DNA of 64,000 nt from Candidula unifasciata. Its lineage: Eukaryota; Mollusca; Gastropoda; Stylommatophora; Geomitridae. The first letter of the stretch is position 1; each line of letters opens with the position of its first letter. Positions 11,277 through 23,036 of this stretch are shown in pieces. Location of the stretch: NCBI GenBank assembly GCA_905116865.2, contig CAJHNH020006268.1, positions 1 to 64,000 of the forward strand, read 5' to 3'. A program made the translations under genes and the position numbers. Under the pieces are notes generated by a model, which was not told the DNA's origin, made no database searches, and saw only the letters and a program-made list of their open reading frames with translations.

Positions 11277-13957
11277 GGTCTCTGTACACCCTTGCTGTGT
11301 GTTTCTTCTTTCCCTCCAGTACACCCCTGCTGTGTGTTTCTTCTTTCCCTCCAGTACACCCCTGCTGTGTGTTTCTTCTTTCCCTCCAGTACACCCTTGC
11401 TGTGAGTTCCTTCTTTCCCTCCAGTACACCCCTGCTGTGTGTTTCTTCTTTCCCTCCAGTACACCCCTGCTGTGTGTTTCTTCTTTCCCTCCAGTACACC
11501 CCTGCTGTGTGTTTCTTCTTTCCCTCCAGTACACCCTTGCTGTGTGTTTCTTCTTTCCCTCCAGTACACCCCTGCTGTGTGTTTCTTCTTTCACTCCAGT
11601 ACACCCTTGCTGTGTGTTTCTTCTTTCCCTCCAGTACACCCCTGCTGTGTGTTTCTTCTTTCCCTCCAGTACACCCCTGCTGTGTGTTTCTTCTTTCCCT
11701 CCAGTACACCCCTGCTGTGTGTTTCTTCTTTCCCTCCAGTACACCCCTGCTGTGTGTTTCTTCTTTCCCTCCAGTACACCCCTGCTGTGTGTTTCTTCTT
11801 TCCCTCCAGTACACCCCTGCTGTGTGTTTCTTCTTTCCCTCCAGTACACCCCTGCTGTGTGTTTCTTCTTTCCCTCCAGTACACCCCTGCTGTGTGTTTC
11901 TTCTTTACTCCAGTACACCCTTGCTGTGTGTTTCTTCTTTCCCTCCAGACACCCCTGCTGTGTGTTTCTTCTTTACTCCAGTACACCCCTACTGTGTGTT
12001 TCTTCTTTCACTCCAGTACACCCCTGCTGTGTGTTTCTTCTTTCCCTCCAGACACCCCTGCTGTGTGTTTCTTCTTTCACTCCAGTACACCCCTGCTGTG
12101 TGTTTCTTCTTTCCCTCCAGTACACCCCTGCTGTGTGTTTCTTCTTTCACTCCAGTACACCCCTACTGTGTGTTTCTTCTTTCACTCCAGTACACCCCTG
12201 CTGTGTGTTCCTTCTTTCCCTCCAGTACACCCCTACTGTGTGTTCCTTCTTTCCCTCCAGTACACACCTGCTGTGTGTTTCTTCTTTCACTCCAGTACAC
12301 CCCTACTGTGTGTTTCTTCTTTACTCCAGTACACCCCTGCTGTGTGTTTCTTTTTTACTCCAGTACACCCCTGCTGTGTGTTCCTTCTTTCACTCCAGTA
12401 CACCCCTGCTGTGTGTTTCTTCTTTTCCTCCAGTACACCCCTGCTGTGTGTTTCTTCTTTCCCTCCAGTACACCCCTGCTGTGTGTTTCTTCTTTCCCTC
12501 CAGTACACCCCTGCTGTGTGTTTCTTCTTTCCCTCCAGTACACCCCTGCTGTGTGTTTCTTCTTTCCCTCCAGTACACCCCTGCTGTGTGTTTCTTCTTT
12601 CCCTCCAGTACACCCTTTCTGTGTGTTTCTTTTTTCCCTCCAGTACACCCCTGCTGTGTGTTTCTTCTTTACTCCAGTACACCCCTACTGTGTGTTTCTT
12701 CTTTCACTCCAGTACATCCCTGCTGTGTGTTTCTTCTTTACTCCAGTACACCCTTTCTGTGTGTTTCTTCTTTTACTCCAGTACACCCCTGCTGTGTGTT
12801 TCTTCTTTCACTCCAGTACACCCCTGCTGTGTGTTTCTTCTTTCACTCCAGTACACCCCTGCTGTGTGTTTCTTCTTTCACTCCAGTACACCCTTGCTGT
12901 GTGTTTCTTCTTTCACTCCAGTACACCCTTGCTGTGTGTTTCTTCTTTTCCTCCAGTACACCCCTACTGTGTGTTTCTTTTTTCCCTCCAGTACACCCTT
13001 GCTGTGTGTTTCTTCTTTCACTCCAGTACACCCCTGCTGTGTGTTTCTTCTTTCACTCCAGTACACCCCTGCTGTGTGTTTCTTCTTTCCCTCCAGTACA
13101 CCCCTGCTGTGTGTTTCTTCTTTACTCCAGTACACCCCTGCTGTGTGTTTCTTCTTTCCTCCAGTACACCCCTGCTGTGTGTTTCTTCTTTCCCTCCAGT
13201 ACACCCCTGCTGTGTGTTTCTTCTTTCCCTCCAGTACACCCCTGCTGTGTGTTTCTTCTTTCCCTCCAGTACACCCCTGCTGTGTGTTTCTTCTTTCCCT
13301 CCAGTACACCCTGCTGTGTGTTCCTTCTTTCCCTCCAGTACACCCCTGCTGTGTGTTTCTTCTTTCCCTCCAGTACACCCCTGCTGTGTGTTTCTTCTTT
13401 CCCTCCAGTACACCCCTGCTGTGTGTTTCTTCTTTCCCTCCAGTACACCCCTGCTGTGTTTCTTCTTTCCCTCCAGTACACCCCTGCTGTGTGTTTCTTC
13501 TTTCCCTCCAGTACACCCCTGCTGTGTGTTTCTTCTTTCCCTCCAGTACACCCCTGCTGTGTGTTTCTTCTTTCCCTCCAGTACACCCTGCTGTGTGTTT
13601 CTTCTTTCCCTCCAGTACACCCCTGCTGTGTGTTTCTTCTTTCCCTCCAGTACACCCCTGCTGTGTTTCTTCTTTCCCTCCAGTACACCCCTGCTGTGTT
13701 TCTTCTTTCCCTCCAGTACACCCCTGCTGTGTGTTTCTTCTTTTCCTCCAGTACACCCCTGCTGTGTGTTTCTTCTTTCCCTCCAGTACACCCCTGCTGT
13801 GTGTTTCTTCTTTCACTCCAGTACACCCCTGCTGTGTGTTTCTTCTTTCACTCCAGTACACCCCTGCTGTGTGTTTCTTCTTTCACTCCAGTACACCCCT
13901 GCTGTGTGTTTCTTCTTTCACTCCAGTACACCCCTGCTGTGTGTTTCTTCTTTCACA
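11277..13957. repeat. 35-bp polypyrimidine minisatellite, about 76 copies
   Basis: The unit is tacacccctgctgtgtg followed by tttcttctttccctccag. It is strongly homogeneous, with 34-36 bp length variants and recurrent substitutions (cactccag for cctccag, ccctac for ccctgc). The plus strand reads as a tandem of 3' splice-site-like tracts. The minus (calpain sense) strand is purine-rich with gaagaaac repeats. No stop codon occurs in any plus frame, giving open frames of about 900 codons that are artefacts of the unit. It sits in the intron between the proximal first exon and the exon at 10223. Confidence 0.97.
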
Positions 13958-14099
13958 GGAAAGATCGTGTGCAACAGAAGTAAAATACACGAAACAGAAA
14001 GTTGTGGATATGGTGACTAGGAGAAGATGCACGCCTGGACACGGAGGGGAGGGGTGGTGGGGGGGGGGCAGAGAGAAGGAAAGGGAATGTATTCTGTAC

Positions 14100-14550
14100 T
14101 TGCTCAGGGCGTGTGAATGAGTGCATATGTGTGTGTGAATGAGTCGATATGTGGGTGTATGTGGATGTGATTGTATATGAGTGTGTGACAGTTTTGATGT
14201 GTGAATGTGTATATATATGTGTGTGTATGTGTGGATATGTGGGTGTGTCAATGTGTGGATATGTGGGTGTATGTGGATGTGATTGTATATGAGTGTGTGA
14301 CAGTTTGGATGTGTGAATGTGTATATATGTGTGTGTGTATGTGTGGATATGTGGGTGTGTCAATGTGTGGATATGTGGGTGTATGTGGATGTGATTGTAT
14401 ATGAGTGTGTGACAGTTTGGATGTGTGAATGTGTATATATGTGTGTGTGAATATGTGGGTGTGTCAATGTGTGGATATGATCATATATGGGTGTGTAAAT
14501 GTGTGGCTGTTTGGATTTGTGGGTGTGTGGATGTGATCATTTATGAGTGT
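14100..14550. repeat. TG-rich higher-order repeat, about 3 copies
   Basis: Roughly 115-120 bp blocks of tg-rich sequence. Each contains gatatgtgggtgtatg, gattgtatatgagtgtgtga, cagttt(t/g)gatgtgtg and tatatatgtgtgtg. The last block is shortened. Confidence 0.8.
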
Positions 14551-14634
14551 GCATGTGTGCCTAATCCTGCTGAGATGGGAGAGTCACCGGGGATTCGGTG
14601 GGTGCCAGAGCATACACAAGACAACCCTTGGTTT

Positions 14635-14803
14635 AAACACTAAGTTGTAGAAGTCGTTTGGAGTTAAACACTGAGTTGTAGAAGTCGTTTGGAGTTTAAC
14701 ACTGAGTTGTAGAAGTGGTTTGGAGTTAAACACTGAGTTGTAGAAGTCGTTTGAAGTTAAACACTGAGTTGTAGAAGTCGTTCTAAGTTAAACACTGAGT
14801 TGG
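14635..14803. repeat. 31-bp tandem repeat, about 5 copies
   Basis: Unit aacactgagttgtagaag plus tcgtttggagtta, with single-base variants. Confidence 0.9.
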
Positions 14804-15244
14804 GCATATCGACCTTTAAGTAAGAGACAGGTGCCTAGCTTGCTGTGACGCAGTTCTCTACAAAGAGGTTTGAGGGTGAGAAAGATGACACCTGCCAGGT
14901 AAGTGTTGCAACTGAATGCACGGCGCCGCAGCTGAGCTAATGATCTATGTCTGAGAGATGCCTGGGAGGAGAGGGGGTTTTCCTGGCGATGCTGTGCGGT
15001 TGGGGGGGGGGAGGCAGATACAACGATTCAAGAGTTGATTTAATAAACTTGTAATTGACAACGCTTTGATGCTGAATCAGTCAGCTGCTTTCATTTTCTC
15101 TGTACACTCAAAACGCATTTACATGTTTGGGAGGAAAAACCCGAAAAGCCATTAAGTCGGCAGTTTCTCTTGGTTACTGGGACAATGTAAAGGAAATAGC
15201 TCTTCTACGTCTAAGATCAGAAACATTCGATGAAAGGTCTAGAA

Positions 15245-15362
15245 CAGTGGCTCCCAAACTTCCTAATGCCTCGACCCTCTAGTACAGTTCCCTCATGTTG
15301 TGGTGACCCTCTAATACAGTTTCCGCATGTTGTGGCGACCCTCTAATACAGTTCCCTCTGTC
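15245..15362 (+). mobile_element. hAT-type element 5' end (Charlie/URR1/SPIN-like)
   Basis: Begins cagtggctcccaaacttcct and continues aatgcctcgaccctct and agtacagttccctcatgttg. This closely resembles the terminal sequence of hAT-Charlie non-autonomous elements (cagtggttctcaacctt, then cgaccctttaatacag). A roughly 36-bp internal part (ctctaatacagtt..catgttgtgg) is repeated about three times. Only the 5' end is seen. Confidence 0.55.
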
Positions 15363-15364
15363 CA

Positions 15365-15722
15365 CTTTTTTTTTTTTTTTTTAGCAAGATTGAGTTCGCC
15401 AATCTCCTTCCCTTTCTTCGTCATCTTCTTATCGCGTTCATCGGCTGTAAACTCCGACGGAAAGTTCTGGTTGTTCGTCCACTTCTCGACGCTAGTCCCG
15501 TTCCAGAACCTAAGTGTTGCGTGCAAATGTTTTACAGGTCTTACTCATTTGTATGTACACTGTTGGTTCCGTGCCTCTCAGGCAGATGTACTCCGACTTT
15601 CGAAGGAAGTTCCTAATTAGTGGACTCTTACGACATGATCTCGAGGAGGCAGTGGGTCTATTCTCGCTATCCCCCCAATGGGAACCCGGAACTCATACGA
15701 GGAACGACGTAATTTGAAAGTG
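15365..15722 (+). mobile_element. Dispersed repeat family A, copy 3
   Basis: Plus-strand copy and the longest of the five. It opens with a poly-T run (about 15365-15382), then agttctggttgttcgtccac, gttccagaacctaag, ctgttggttccgtgcctctc, aggcagatg and ggcagtgggtct. It directly follows the hAT fragment. Confidence 0.6.
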
Positions 15723-16051
15723 AATGGTTTTAGTTCGTAGTGCAACCAACCTCTGTACTGTGTGCACTTGTCTGCTATCAAAACACGTCAAGAAAGCGAT
15801 CCCTTTCATTTATCAGAGAAAGACCCATTGCCGATGTATTTCACTTCTCAGGGTCACCAAGATGGCTTCTAAGTAGAGTTTAATACTACCAAGTCTAGCC
15901 AGTCTAATATCAGGGTCTCTGTCTCTTGAGAATCGCTTTACCTTTCTAGTAGGCTGCAACTCGCAAACTAGACAACGTCCGACACAGCTTTATCTCATAT
16001 TTTTGTGTAACAGCCCTTGCCTTGCTCATTTTTTTTTTTTTTCTGGCTAGC

Positions 16052-16168
16052 ATTCATTTTCTGTATTGACACTGTCTCAGAGCTGCAGATGATCAGACCG
16101 ACATGTTGATTTGTTGTATTGACACCATCTCAGAGCTGCAGATGATCAGACCGACATGTTGATTTGTT
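16052..16168. repeat. 53-bp direct duplication
   Basis: Two adjacent copies of a segment starting tgtattgacac and containing agctgcagatgatcagaccg and acatgttgatttgt. Confidence 0.85.
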
Positions 16169-16734
16169 TAGCGACCTCAGTTAAAGTGATTTTACGTATT
16201 TTTGTTTGTAAACGTATCTTTGTCTATTAGTGTCATGCGCCGATGAAGGCTTTTTAGCTGAAACGTGCGCTTGTTGTTTAAGATTGTGATAATTTGAAGC
16301 TTACTAGTTATATTTTTAATTCGGTTTGATATCTTGTCAGGCTATAACTACCCGAGAAGTACTGACCATATGGCGGTCATTACTCTCCTCTAGGTACTAT
16401 CAGCAGGATAAACACCTCAAAGACGAGAATCACACTGTATAAAACAGTAATCTGTGGTCCAATAAGGGCTGAGATTATTGTTTGTATTCTTGTGCATGCG
16501 GGCATTGTCTGGTATTTGTGAACAGACCACATGATGGCGGATGTGTTCAACGTCACGCAGGTACTTGTTTTGTTTCTCTTTCTAACATACTTCAGCCATT
16601 TCAAATGTCATTCTTTGTTTATAATTAACTGTATTGAAAGGTAATAGTAGTATAAGAAAACAGTCAGAATTGTATGTGAGTACAGAAAGCATCAAAGTGA
16701 GTAAACAAATAAATGATAGAACTTCGTTTCACAT

Positions 16735-16885
16735 TACTTAGGGCATTGGTTCTCAATCTTCCTACTGCCACAATCCTTTAATACCTTTCCTCATGATGTG
16801 TTGCCACCCTCCCCCCCCCCCCCCACCCCTCAACAATAAAATTATGTTCGTTGCGACCCCTGTGAAAGGGTCGTTCGACTGGGTT
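16735..16885 (+). mobile_element. Second hAT-type (SPIN/URR1-like) fragment
   Basis: Contains cattggttctcaatcttcct, actgccacaatcctttaatac, a C-rich stretch, aataaaattatgttcgttgc and gacccctgtgaaagggtcgt. The order matches the 5' region of hAT-Charlie/SPIN elements. It has the same orientation as the copy at 15245. Confidence 0.6.
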
Positions 16886-17635
16886 GTTCGGGTGTGAGAT
16901 GGTGAATGATCACATATACTGGAACTTGATTTGTTCGACCCGAGAGACTAATTCCTTGTTGTTCTCATTGCAGAGAAAACAACAGAGTCAAGTGTTTATG
17001 CAACAGTAATAAAACTTCCTTGGCACTGGTGCAAGAAAACCTGTACCCGTCATACTCAGCCTGCAAGAAGTGCCAAGCCTTAACTAGTCACATCCAAGCT
17101 GCAAGAAGAGCCTTGAAGTTGAGTATTTTACAAACGGCAGCCTCATTTGAAAATCGTCAGAACTGGAAAGGAGCCAGAAATATTATAACTGACGAAAGAA
17201 TGTAGATTGAAGACTGCTTTTCTTGATTGGATAGTCGTGGATGGAAACATAAATACACTCATCGTGAAAACTGTCAGCGCTGCTGCACACGCGTGAAGTT
17301 AGTTTGTGTTTACTGAGAGTGATAGACTTAACTAAAAATAAGACAGAAATAAGACTGTCTGCCTTTACCCTTGATCTGGGTTCGGGTAGGCCGGATAGTG
17401 CGTGGCTGTGCTAAAGTAGCAGCAGGACTTAGGCTATCTAAACCCAATGGTGGGAGAGGAAACAGTTACATGGTTAGGTGTCTCTTATCTCAGGTAGAGG
17501 GCGATAAACAGTACACGGTGTTACTGTGGTTTTATATAGTGATGACAGGAGAGAGACTAACGAGTATGTGATTTATTTTCTTCGTTGTGATGAAAGAAAA
17601 CTCAGCCCCAGTGTTCAATCAGTCACGATGTTTCC
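16886..17635. other. Unique intron sequence, no exon supported
   Basis: Short open frames at 17020-17205 and 17371-17571 have no motif or credible splice partners in the calpain frame. I see no function for this stretch. Confidence 0.4.
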
Positions 17636-17639
17636 TTCC

Positions 17640-18655
17640 CCACAACTTTCATTTATCCTCATCCATTCTCTTACCCACAAATCTTACTCAGCCATTCTCT
17701 AACCCTCACAACTCTCTCACTCAGCCACTCACTTATCCTCACACTCTCTCGCTCAGCCACTCACTTATCCTCACACTCTCTCACTCAGACACTTACTTAT
17801 CCTCACACTCTCTCACTCAGACACTCACTTATCCTCACACTCTCTCACTCAGCCACTCATTTATCCTCACACTCTCTCACTCAGACACTTACTTATCCTC
17901 ACACTCTCTCACTCAGCCACTCTCTAGCCTCACAACTTTCACTTAGTTGCTTTGTTAATCCAAAACTGTCACTCAACCATTCTCTTACCCACACAATTTT
18001 TACTCGACCACTCTCTCACCCTCACAACTAGCTCACTCAACCACTCTCTTACCCTCACAACTAGCTTACTCAACTACTCTCTTACCCTCACAACTATTAC
18101 TCAGTCACTCTCTTACCCCCACAACTAGCTCACTCAACCATTCTCTTACCAACACACTTTTTACTCAACCACTCTCTCACCCTCACAACTAGCTCACTCA
18201 AACACTCTCTTACCCTCACAACTAGCTTAATCAACTACTCTCTTACCCCCCTCACAACTATTACTCAGTCACTCTCTCACCCCCACAACTAGCTAACTCA
18301 ACCACTCTCTTACCCTCACAACCAACTCACTCAACCACTCTCTCACCCTCACAACTAGCTCACTCAACCAGTCTCTTACCCACACATTTTTTACTCAACC
18401 ACTCTCTTACCCTCAAAGCTAGCTCACTCAACCACTCTCTTACCCCCACAACTAGCTCACTCAACCACTCTCTTACCCTTACAACTAGCTCACTCAACCA
18501 CTCTTTTACCCTTACAACTAGCTCACTCAACCACTCTCTTACCCTCACAACTAGCTAACTCAACCACTCTCTTACCCTCACAACTAGCTCACTCAACCAC
18601 TCTCTTACCCTCACAACTAGCTCACTCAACCACTCTTTTACCCTCCACACCTGTC
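17640..18655. repeat. CT-rich minisatellite (29-bp then 33-bp units)
   Basis: The left part (17690-17930) has about 29-bp units of cacttatcctcacactctct plus cactcagac. The right part (17960-18655) has about 33-bp units of ctcactcaaccactctctta plus ccctcacaactag, roughly 20 copies. The strand asymmetry is strong: almost no G on the plus strand. Confidence 0.93.
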
Positions 18656-19010
18656 ACTCAGACCCTGTATCCTCTCCCAACTTTCCCCCAGCAACTGTAC
18701 GCTCCCCTGCCCCCGCCCCCTCTAAACACTCAGCCATCTCAAGGCTAGAGAAGAATATACGCATGAGCTGTTTCCCAGGGTTGCCATGGCAACAGGCTCT
18801 CTCTCCAGGTGGGATCCAAGATTGATAGCGCGGAAAAGGTTCCCAGTCTGCGTTGTTTGATGACCGGCGGGCGGGCTGGCGGTGGAAAGGAGGGTGCTTG
18901 GTTAAACTTCTAGAGGTCTAGATGGAAGATGTCGACTCTGGGAATAATCATGTTGTTTTAGACTTTTATCACTTGCCACCTTATTTTAACCTTACACTCT
19001 AAATTGAGGA
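18656..19010. other. GC-richer unique stretch upstream in the intron
   Basis: Contains ttgccatggcaacagg and a g/c-rich patch (18850-18895). No exon found. Confidence 0.4.
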
Positions 19011-19019
19011 GTTTTTCAC

Positions 19020-19282
19020 TATCACTCTCTAACTCAACGAGTCATTTACTCTGACATTCTTACTCACCGAGTTACTGATACTCTCACACTCTAACTCAAC
19101 GAGTCATTTACTCTGACATTCTTACTCACCGAGTTACTGATACTCTCACACTCTAACTCAACGAGTCATTTACTCTGACATTCTTACTCACCGAGTTACT
19201 GATACTCTCACACTCTAACTCAACGAGTCATTTACTCTGACATTCTTACTCACCTAGTTACTGATACTCTCACACTCTAGAT
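19020..19282. repeat. 62-bp tandem repeat, about 4 copies
   Basis: Units of ctctaactcaacgagtcatt, tactctgacattcttactca and ccgagttactgatactctca, close to identical between copies. Confidence 0.9.
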
Positions 19283-19689
19283 CAGCGAGCCACATACTAT
19301 GACCCTCTACCAACCAACAGCCAACAGATCAGTTAACAAACCAACTCACCAACATATCACCCATCTAATCTAATTCATGATTCTTTTTCAAAATGGCTTC
19401 CGGTGCCAGGAAACTTGTTATTTTACTGCGTCGTGGAGCCCTTTCTCAACTCACACAATGACTGGCTGCTTCTAGGGTCTCCTGCTGCTACTTCATCAAC
19501 TATGTTCTCTCCAAAAATGTGGGATTTTAATTCCTCCGGTTGCACTGAAACTTTACAGTTCCAGTGACTGAGCCTGGTATGTTTTTCTTAAGATAAATTA
19601 AAAGCGAAAGAGAGATGGAAATGATTTGGGAAGAGGGATAGGGGAGAAAAGCCAAGAGAAGAGATATATAGTCATGAAGTAAAACTTAC

Positions 19690-20583
19690 GTGAGGGCGCC
19701 TCCATTCAAAAGGGCGGGGCGGTTTCTTGCTAAAGAAGATGGACGAGTCCTCGGCTTCAAACTCGGGATCCTCGAACTTGGTGCCGTCTGCCAGGCACTT
19801 GGCCAGGATCTCCTCGTACTTCTGGCGGGCTAACCCAGCGAATGGATTCTTTCTCTCCAAGCTGGCAGCGGAGACCACTCGCTCGGGGAACGGACACTTC
19901 TTGTTACCGCCGAACATAGTCTTGAGGCCTTCAACGCCAGCCATCATTAGCCCTTTGATATATGTGGAGCTGACGTTCTCCCCAATCATTTTCTGCACTT
20001 GCCCGATGCCTGCTTGCAAAAGAGCTTGGCCTCCAGCTTTCGTGATGTTTTCCAGGTTGTCGCCAATAAGTTTCTGCACCCCGCCAGCCCCAGCCTTGAA
20101 GATGCCATCGCCGAATGAGGTAGTGTTCTGTACCGTACTGCCCACCGTTTTCTGCACATTGGCAATGCTGGACTTCAGGTAGGCCTCGCCTCGCGCTGTG
20201 GTGCTTTCGATAGTGTTAGTCACACCTTTTTGCACCCCATCAATGCTAGACTGCAGGTAGGCCTGGCCTCGGGCAGTGGTGCTTTCTATGTTTGCAGTCA
20301 CGGTTTTCTGCACTCCTTCAAAGCTAGATTTGATACTGGTCTCGCCACGTGTGGCCGTGCTTCCTACGTCACCCATGACTTTCTGGGCCCCACCAACTCC
20401 AGACTTGAGCGCTGCATCGCCACGAGCAGCAGAACTGTCAATGTTATCCGCAACATTTTTCTGTACTTCGGCAATTCCGGCCTTCAACTTGGCCTCGTTC
20501 TGGGAGACAGAATTCTCCACCTCCTTTCGGCATTTGTTCAACTCGTCTTTGACTCCGCCGCTAAATTTGTTCAAGAAATTCAT
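19690..20583 (-). CDS. Calpain alternative first exon, proximal (26-residue repeat head)
   Basis: 298 codons on the minus strand from ATG (20583) to RRPH, then donor gtaagt, phase 0. The start has A at -3 (aacatga) and an in-frame TAG four codons upstream. Residues 1-30 are charged. Residues 31-212 are seven repeats of 25-27 residues around VQK..........T..ARG(E/D)..LKSS, rich in Ala, Gly, Lys and Thr, with hydrophobic residues spaced as in an amphipathic helix. Residues 213-229 are a degenerate repeat end. Residues 245-298 are the calpain N-terminal segment (NPFAGL, Cys, FEDPEF, DSSIFFS, PPRPFEW). The repeats recall LEA-like or lipid-binding helices, but I recognise no named domain. Membrane or partner binding is a guess. 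It joins in frame to the exon at 10292. Confidence 0.88.
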
Positions 20584-20760
20584 GTTGAAATGCTAATAAT
20601 GTTCAGTGTTTTTGTGTCACTTTAAACAAGTTCAAGATCTGTGAAACAATGTCCGACACTCAACAAGAGTGCACCTCTAGGAATTTCTGACATAATCACA
20701 AACTATGCCCTTAACAAACGATAACTGCGGTGTCTACCTCTTCTCTAGTCTAGCGGGTCC
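20584..20760 (-). promoter_or_regulatory. Presumed 5' leader and proximal promoter of the inner first exon
   Basis: The minus-strand sequence just upstream of the ATG is AT-rich with an in-frame stop and no splice acceptor near the ATG. That fits a transcript starting close by. No clear TATA box or initiator is visible. The assignment rests on position only. Confidence 0.3.
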
Positions 20761-20875
20761 TCTTGACTGCACCCGGCTTTATCCCATATGGCCGCGTCTC
20801 TCTCAGCAGAGCTGTCGCCGAGGTCGTTTACAAAGAACGAGACTCCGAATCTAAAGCGACGATTTTCATGGATCT

Positions 20876-20877
<2 letters not shown>

Positions 20878-20969
<92 letters not shown>

Positions 20970-20971
20970 TG
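20878..20971. repeat. (TA)n(CA)n microsatellite
   Basis: About 34 TA dinucleotides (20879-20947) followed by about eleven CA. It lies about 300 bp upstream of the proximal first exon's start codon. Confidence 0.97.
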
Positions 20972-21105
20972 GGGAACTAAATAATTTAAACCCTCGTCCA
21001 CGACGCTGAGAACGCGAGGTAAACAAGATATGTAGCCTACAGATGTAAAGCTGGCTATCAAATGTAAGAATCATCAAACGTGAAGACAGAGAAGTCATCA
21101 AACTC

Positions 21106-21213
21106 CTACTATTGTTTGGCCCACATTATGCTACCGGTCTCAAACTTGGACCTTCACTGACTATTGTTTGGCCCACATTATGCTACCTGTCTCAAACTTG
21201 GACCTTCACTGAA
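21106..21213. repeat. 52-bp direct duplication
   Basis: Two adjacent copies of ctattgtttggcccacatta plus tgctacc(g/t)gtctcaaactt and ggaccttcactga. Confidence 0.85.
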
Positions 21214-22649
21214 ACTAATGACGGCAACATCAGAACAACGTAGATCAGATTTCTTCGAAATAACAAAAACAGATACAATTTAAAAATAAAGAAATTATAA
21301 GACTTAACAGCAAACAACTAGAATACACACAACAAGTAAGAAAGTACATATAAAAAAGATTCAATATTATGCACCAACAAAAGATAATCTTGAGCCAACT
21401 AATACTGCAACATGTGCCAGTAAAGAACGGTGAGTTATCAGAGAAACGATCATTCACAATTTAGATGGTGGGTGTCCTGTATGTCGAGATAAGATACGAA
21501 GGACAGGTTATGTGAAAACTATAGGAAGCACGGTCTTGGGTCATCAATACAAATGCAAAAGAATTAACGAACATTCGAGTAATTTGGTCTGTCATAGAAT
21601 GAGGTCTCTCCCCCCGCCTACCTTTTTTTCCATTAAAAAATACACAAAAATACATGAAAATAACACGGAGATTAAAAGACCTCAAGACAGACAATCAGAT
21701 TTCTCAAAGCTGTGTTAACAAGAAATGTAGGTCATCTCTACATGACGACACAGTTATAAGAGCTGCAGACGTAAGTTCAGTTCCATGTGATGATAGCAAT
21801 GACACTGAGACTGTGTGGCATGATGACTCACAAACATGGAAATCAGTATAAACTAGAAGATTTCAGGAATCTAGAAACTATGGGAATAATTAACCGGCAC
21901 ATTCTATAATAAGCTCCAGATTCTGCAACAGGTAACAGACAGAGTGAGCACTGGGAAATCATAGACATATGGAAGAATCGTGCACTCAAATCCTTGGTAG
22001 CAGAGAACCGTAGCATAAACACGGATAACACCTGAACCTATTGAAACACAGACCAGCTAAACACGGCAGATTCAAACACAAGCAAAGCCAGGCCTCTCGA
22101 TGCAGAGCATTTGTACAATTACACAGAAGCCAGTTAAGAAGTTGGAGAGCGTATTAAAGATAAATATTTGGTGGTCAAACAATAGATGGTCAAACTTTAG
22201 AAGGCCTAATTAGAGAGGCAAAAGTAGCAGCAACGAAAGGAAACAAAGGCCAACCATTTTGTTAACCAAAATTCTACTACCAGTGTCAAATATGAGTCGT
22301 AAATAAAACTAATGAGATCCAAAATATAACAACATAGGTGCGATGTCATAGAAGAGTTGCCGGAGTTACTTGCAGATATAAAATAAAAAATGGAGAATTA
22401 TAAGATCACTAAGCCGAGACTGGGCCGATAGCAAAGACAATACTTCAAGGAACATCGGGAGGGGGGGGGGGGTGTGGGTGTGGTAGTCGAAGAAGAGGAG
22501 GGTAAAGTAGGACCAGAATGACAACATCAAGATATGGACACGACTAAATTATCATACACTTGTTCAACAAGCGGAAGACATAGAAAGATGGCAGGTTTTG
22601 TATATTAGTGCTTCCATCGATACACCTGCACGGCACTAACGGGTCAAGG
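21214..22649. other. Long unique or decayed stretch
   Basis: No supported gene. It could include the decayed upstream part of the retrotransposon whose end is at 22700, since it is A-rich on the plus strand, but I cannot align it. It holds a G run at 22452-22463. Confidence 0.35.
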
Positions 22650-22860
22650 GTTATTTCACGTAGGCCTGAAACCAGTCATACAAGTCATTTAAAAGCAAGA
22701 GATAATATGGTTCGATCATCTGAAGAGAATGCCCTGGTACCAGCTGCCACAGAGAGTCACGCTGAAGAAATATAATGGACACAGAGCAAGGGAAAGACCA
22801 TGCTAAACACAGAACGATAGCATCAAGAACGTCTTGGAAAAATAAAGACCAGTTTAAACA
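22650..22860 (+). mobile_element. Non-LTR retrotransposon fragment, RT C-terminal end
   Basis: The frame from 22708 reads WFDHLKRMPWYQLPQRV then GHRARERP, a stop, and DSIKNVLEK. This is the familiar W-x-GH-x-RM...GRP..W.D...D tail after the RT domain of LINE-type elements. It contains stops, so it is a relic. Confidence 0.65.
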
Positions 22861-22984
22861 ACGCATTGGAAAGAGAACACAAAAATCCATACATCTCTCC
22901 CCAACAATTCGATGAAGGAAATGACGGAAGAAAAAAACGAACGAACTTTATTTTTACAGGGTTAAGATTTGGATACGCAGGAAA

Positions 22985-23005
22985 AGAAAAAGGAAAGAAG
23001 AAGCA

Positions 23006-23036
<31 letters not shown>

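Noticed and set aside
11222..14120. Open frames of about 900 codons in all three plus frames, and long minus frames
   Set aside because: They arise from a 35-bp unit without stop codons. The protein pattern is the same unit read in rotating frames, and no start, end or conservation signal is present.
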